Shown piece after piece: positions 62,405 to 64,000 of a stretch of DNA of 64,000 bases (positions are counted from its first letter, which is position 1; the number at the start of each line of letters is the position of its first letter). Under the pieces are notes generated by a model. The model did not search any database and was not told the DNA's origin. It worked only from the letters and a program-made list of their open reading frames with translations. The stretch comes from Myoxocephalus aenaeus (lineage: Eukaryota; Chordata; Actinopteri; Perciformes; Cottidae). The stretch is taken from assembly GCA_038501785.1 (NCBI GenBank), contig JBAMJR010000084.1, positions 1-64,000 of the forward strand, in the 5' to 3' direction. Made by a program: the position numbers and the translations under genes.

Positions 62405-62410
62405 TTTATT
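62405..62410 (-). terminator. ntn4 candidate poly(A) signal
   Basis: AATAAA on the minus strand, about 1.04 kb after the ntn4 stop codon. It faces the metap2 poly(A) signal 570 bp away. Confidence 0.45.
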
Positions 62411-62481
62411 TTGGAGCGGCAGGAGTCACAGGCCAAAAAGAGGAGCATATGTTAAAGAGAATGTGCTCTTTCTCACGCACA

Positions 62482-62519
<38 letters not shown>

Positions 62520-63450
62520 CTCCCACAGGGTTGAGTTTGGAGAGGCCTTCTTAAGTAAATCCTCCTCACAAGGAAGCAGGTTCGAACGAGGACAGCAGAA
62601 AATCCTCACAGAATCTGACTGGAGCGACATGACAATGGCCCACTCTTGTAGCTGAACCAGCTGCGAGAGCAAACTCAATCCCAAGTGTTTGAGCCGGTTG
62701 ATTGTACGCCAGCCTGAGATGGTGGAGCAGAGTGTGCTTTGCTCTTGTCAGACAGCAGGCTGGCAAGTTTTCCGGCGCTGTTCAGATTAAGCCGTCTGAT
62801 TCCTTTAATGTTTTTTTCATCCTCTCCACTCAACCAGGAGCTGCTTGTTGTGACCTGCACAGTCCCCGACTCCCTGCCAAGGACATCAAGCAAATGCACA
62901 CATCCACACTCGCACACATTCGGGTTTGTTGACTTCATTCATGATTTATCGGCAATATCTGTGAGACGACAAGGGTAATTTACTCTGCGCCTTTAGATTT
63001 CAAAGTAAACAGCTCTCAGTGAAATTGATGCAGTAGGACGTGACTGGTTCGTCAACTCTGACAGAACGTTTGGCCAGGAAATAAAGTGTAATGGAGTTTT
63101 TTAACATGCTTCGCTTATTGTTTATAAATAACCTGGAAAATATCATACTGTACAGGAATGAAAGTTCACCATCAGCTTTGTCTTTGTTCAGATGAAAGGC
63201 TTTGTTCTTTTCTACTCTTAAGTGACTGGAGTCTGGTGAGGTATGTGCTTATTTCTACCTCAGGCTAACAACCACAGCACTGTGGCATTGAAGCTGTTTC
63301 CTGAGGATGTGCACTCCACTCCAAGAAACAGTGAAATCCCTGTAGTGGGCATTAGATTCGGCTTTCTTTTTAAGTGTCAACGCAATGCCTAATTCGAACA
63401 GTCCCTCTGTTCTTTCTGCACACTCCGGTATGTCACAGGTCATCGTTCCC
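62411..63450 (-). other. Putative ntn4 3' UTR
   Basis: Extends from the ntn4 stop to the candidate poly(A) signal. Contains a (CA)n run at 62,482-62,517 and a base-balanced, repeat-free block at about 62,560-62,930 that could be conserved UTR sequence. No coding exon seen. Confidence 0.4.
62482..62517. repeat. (CA)n microsatellite
   Basis: Pure CA run of about 18 units. Confidence 0.97.
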
Positions 63451-64000
63451 CTACCGGCGGCCACAGTCATTTCTGAGGATGTGGAGAATTTTACGTCCCA
63501 GGGTTGACTTCCACGATTTAATCAGGCTCTTGGTGTTGATCATCAGTCGGCCGGTCTTCCAGTCCTCATGACCAGCCACAACATATTCAGATCCTGGAGA
63601 AGAAGGAGCAGAGCATTAAGCCTACTGAATCTCAAGTCTGCTGAGAATGCCACAAAAAATCTCCTCATGTAAAAAAAGATTATAGAACTATAATCAATCC
63701 GTTAAATACTGTGATGTTATAGCCAACTTGAACGAATGTTGCCAGAAATGAGTATTGTAAACGTGTTTGATGTGAAGCAGTCTCATAACAGAGAGGTGGC
63801 TCTAATCTTTAAACTGTAAATGTCCAATCTAAATGAGTGATGCTAGGACGCGGGCACCGACTCTAAGCCTGCATGAGCAGCGCCAAAGATCCTCTATTCA
63901 GCACAAAGATGGCAGATTGTTCTCTCAAAGTTGTCCACTGGAAGTGGCTGCAGCTCACCTGGGTTGAGGACGGGACAGGTACAGCCATGGGTGGTCCAGG
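63451..64000 (-). CDS. ntn4: Netrin-4, C-terminal part (incomplete)
   Basis: Netrin-4 is a secreted, laminin-related basement-membrane protein. Only the last two coding exons are inside the window, and they encode the end of the C-terminal NTR (C345C) domain. Exon at 64000-63959 (minus) reads WTTHGCTCPVLNP and ends with a phase-1 GTGAGC donor. Final exon 63593-63451 reads GSEYVVAGHEDWKTGRLMIN, KSLIKSWKSTLGRKILHILR and a TAG stop. This closely follows the C-terminus I recall for vertebrate netrin-4 (an EYLVAG...TGRLIVN-type ending). The rest of the gene lies to the right. It is convergent with metap2, as in human 12q22 apart from the missing USP44. Confidence 0.9.

Overview
The window is vertebrate nuclear DNA, most likely from a ray-finned (teleost, probably percomorph) fish. 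The evidence is six split genes with GT-AG introns, very frequent long CA/GT microsatellites, fish-type dispersed repeats (a palindromic foldback element, hAT-type MITEs, LINE tails ending in AGAATC repeats), and introns short enough for whole genes to fit in 5-13 kb. There is no sign of bacterial or viral coding.

Layout: (1) 1-8 kb holds no gene I can support, only microsatellites and repeats. (2) 10.1-20.1 kb, minus: tmcc3, four coding exons, 491 codons, with an 8.2 kb first intron. (3) 23.2-29.4 kb, minus: nr2c1 (orphan nuclear receptor TR2), 13 coding exons, 611 codons. (4) 30.8-44.2 kb, minus: fgd6 (RhoGEF with DH, PH, FYVE and PH domains), 21 coding exons, 1,269 codons. (5) 45.1-54.3 kb, minus: a FAM194-domain gene resembling human C3orf20, 16 coding exons, about 837 codons. 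(6) 55.4-61.4 kb, plus: metap2 (methionine aminopeptidase 2), 11 coding exons, 475 codons with all metal ligands. (7) 63.45-64.0 kb, minus: the last two exons of ntn4 (netrin-4). Exon junctions were read by eye from splice signals and checked for reading-frame continuity. All five complete models sum to a multiple of three.

The order tmcc3-nr2c1-fgd6-metap2-ntn4 matches the human 12q22 neighbourhood. Human NDUFA12, VEZT and USP44 would be expected between these genes and were not found here. In the VEZT slot sits the C3orf20-like gene. In human, C3orf20 lies beside FGD5 and NR2C2, the paralogues of fgd6 and nr2c1, so this block may keep an ancient linkage.

The most unusual structure is at 48.96-50.66 kb, inside the C3orf20-like gene. 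One 108-bp exon with phase 0 at both ends is present four times in tandem units of about 475 bp. Three copies carry the same retroelement fragment inside the exon. A T-to-G change next to the insertion makes a GTGAGG splice donor, and an in-frame AG lies at the other edge. Each interrupted copy could therefore be spliced as two half-exons around a 138-141 bp transposon-derived intron without losing frame.

The genes are not functionally a unit: they cover membrane organisation (tmcc3), transcription (nr2c1), Rho/Cdc42 signalling (fgd6), protein N-terminal processing (metap2) and extracellular matrix or guidance (ntn4). Their grouping is conserved synteny rather than an operon-like arrangement.
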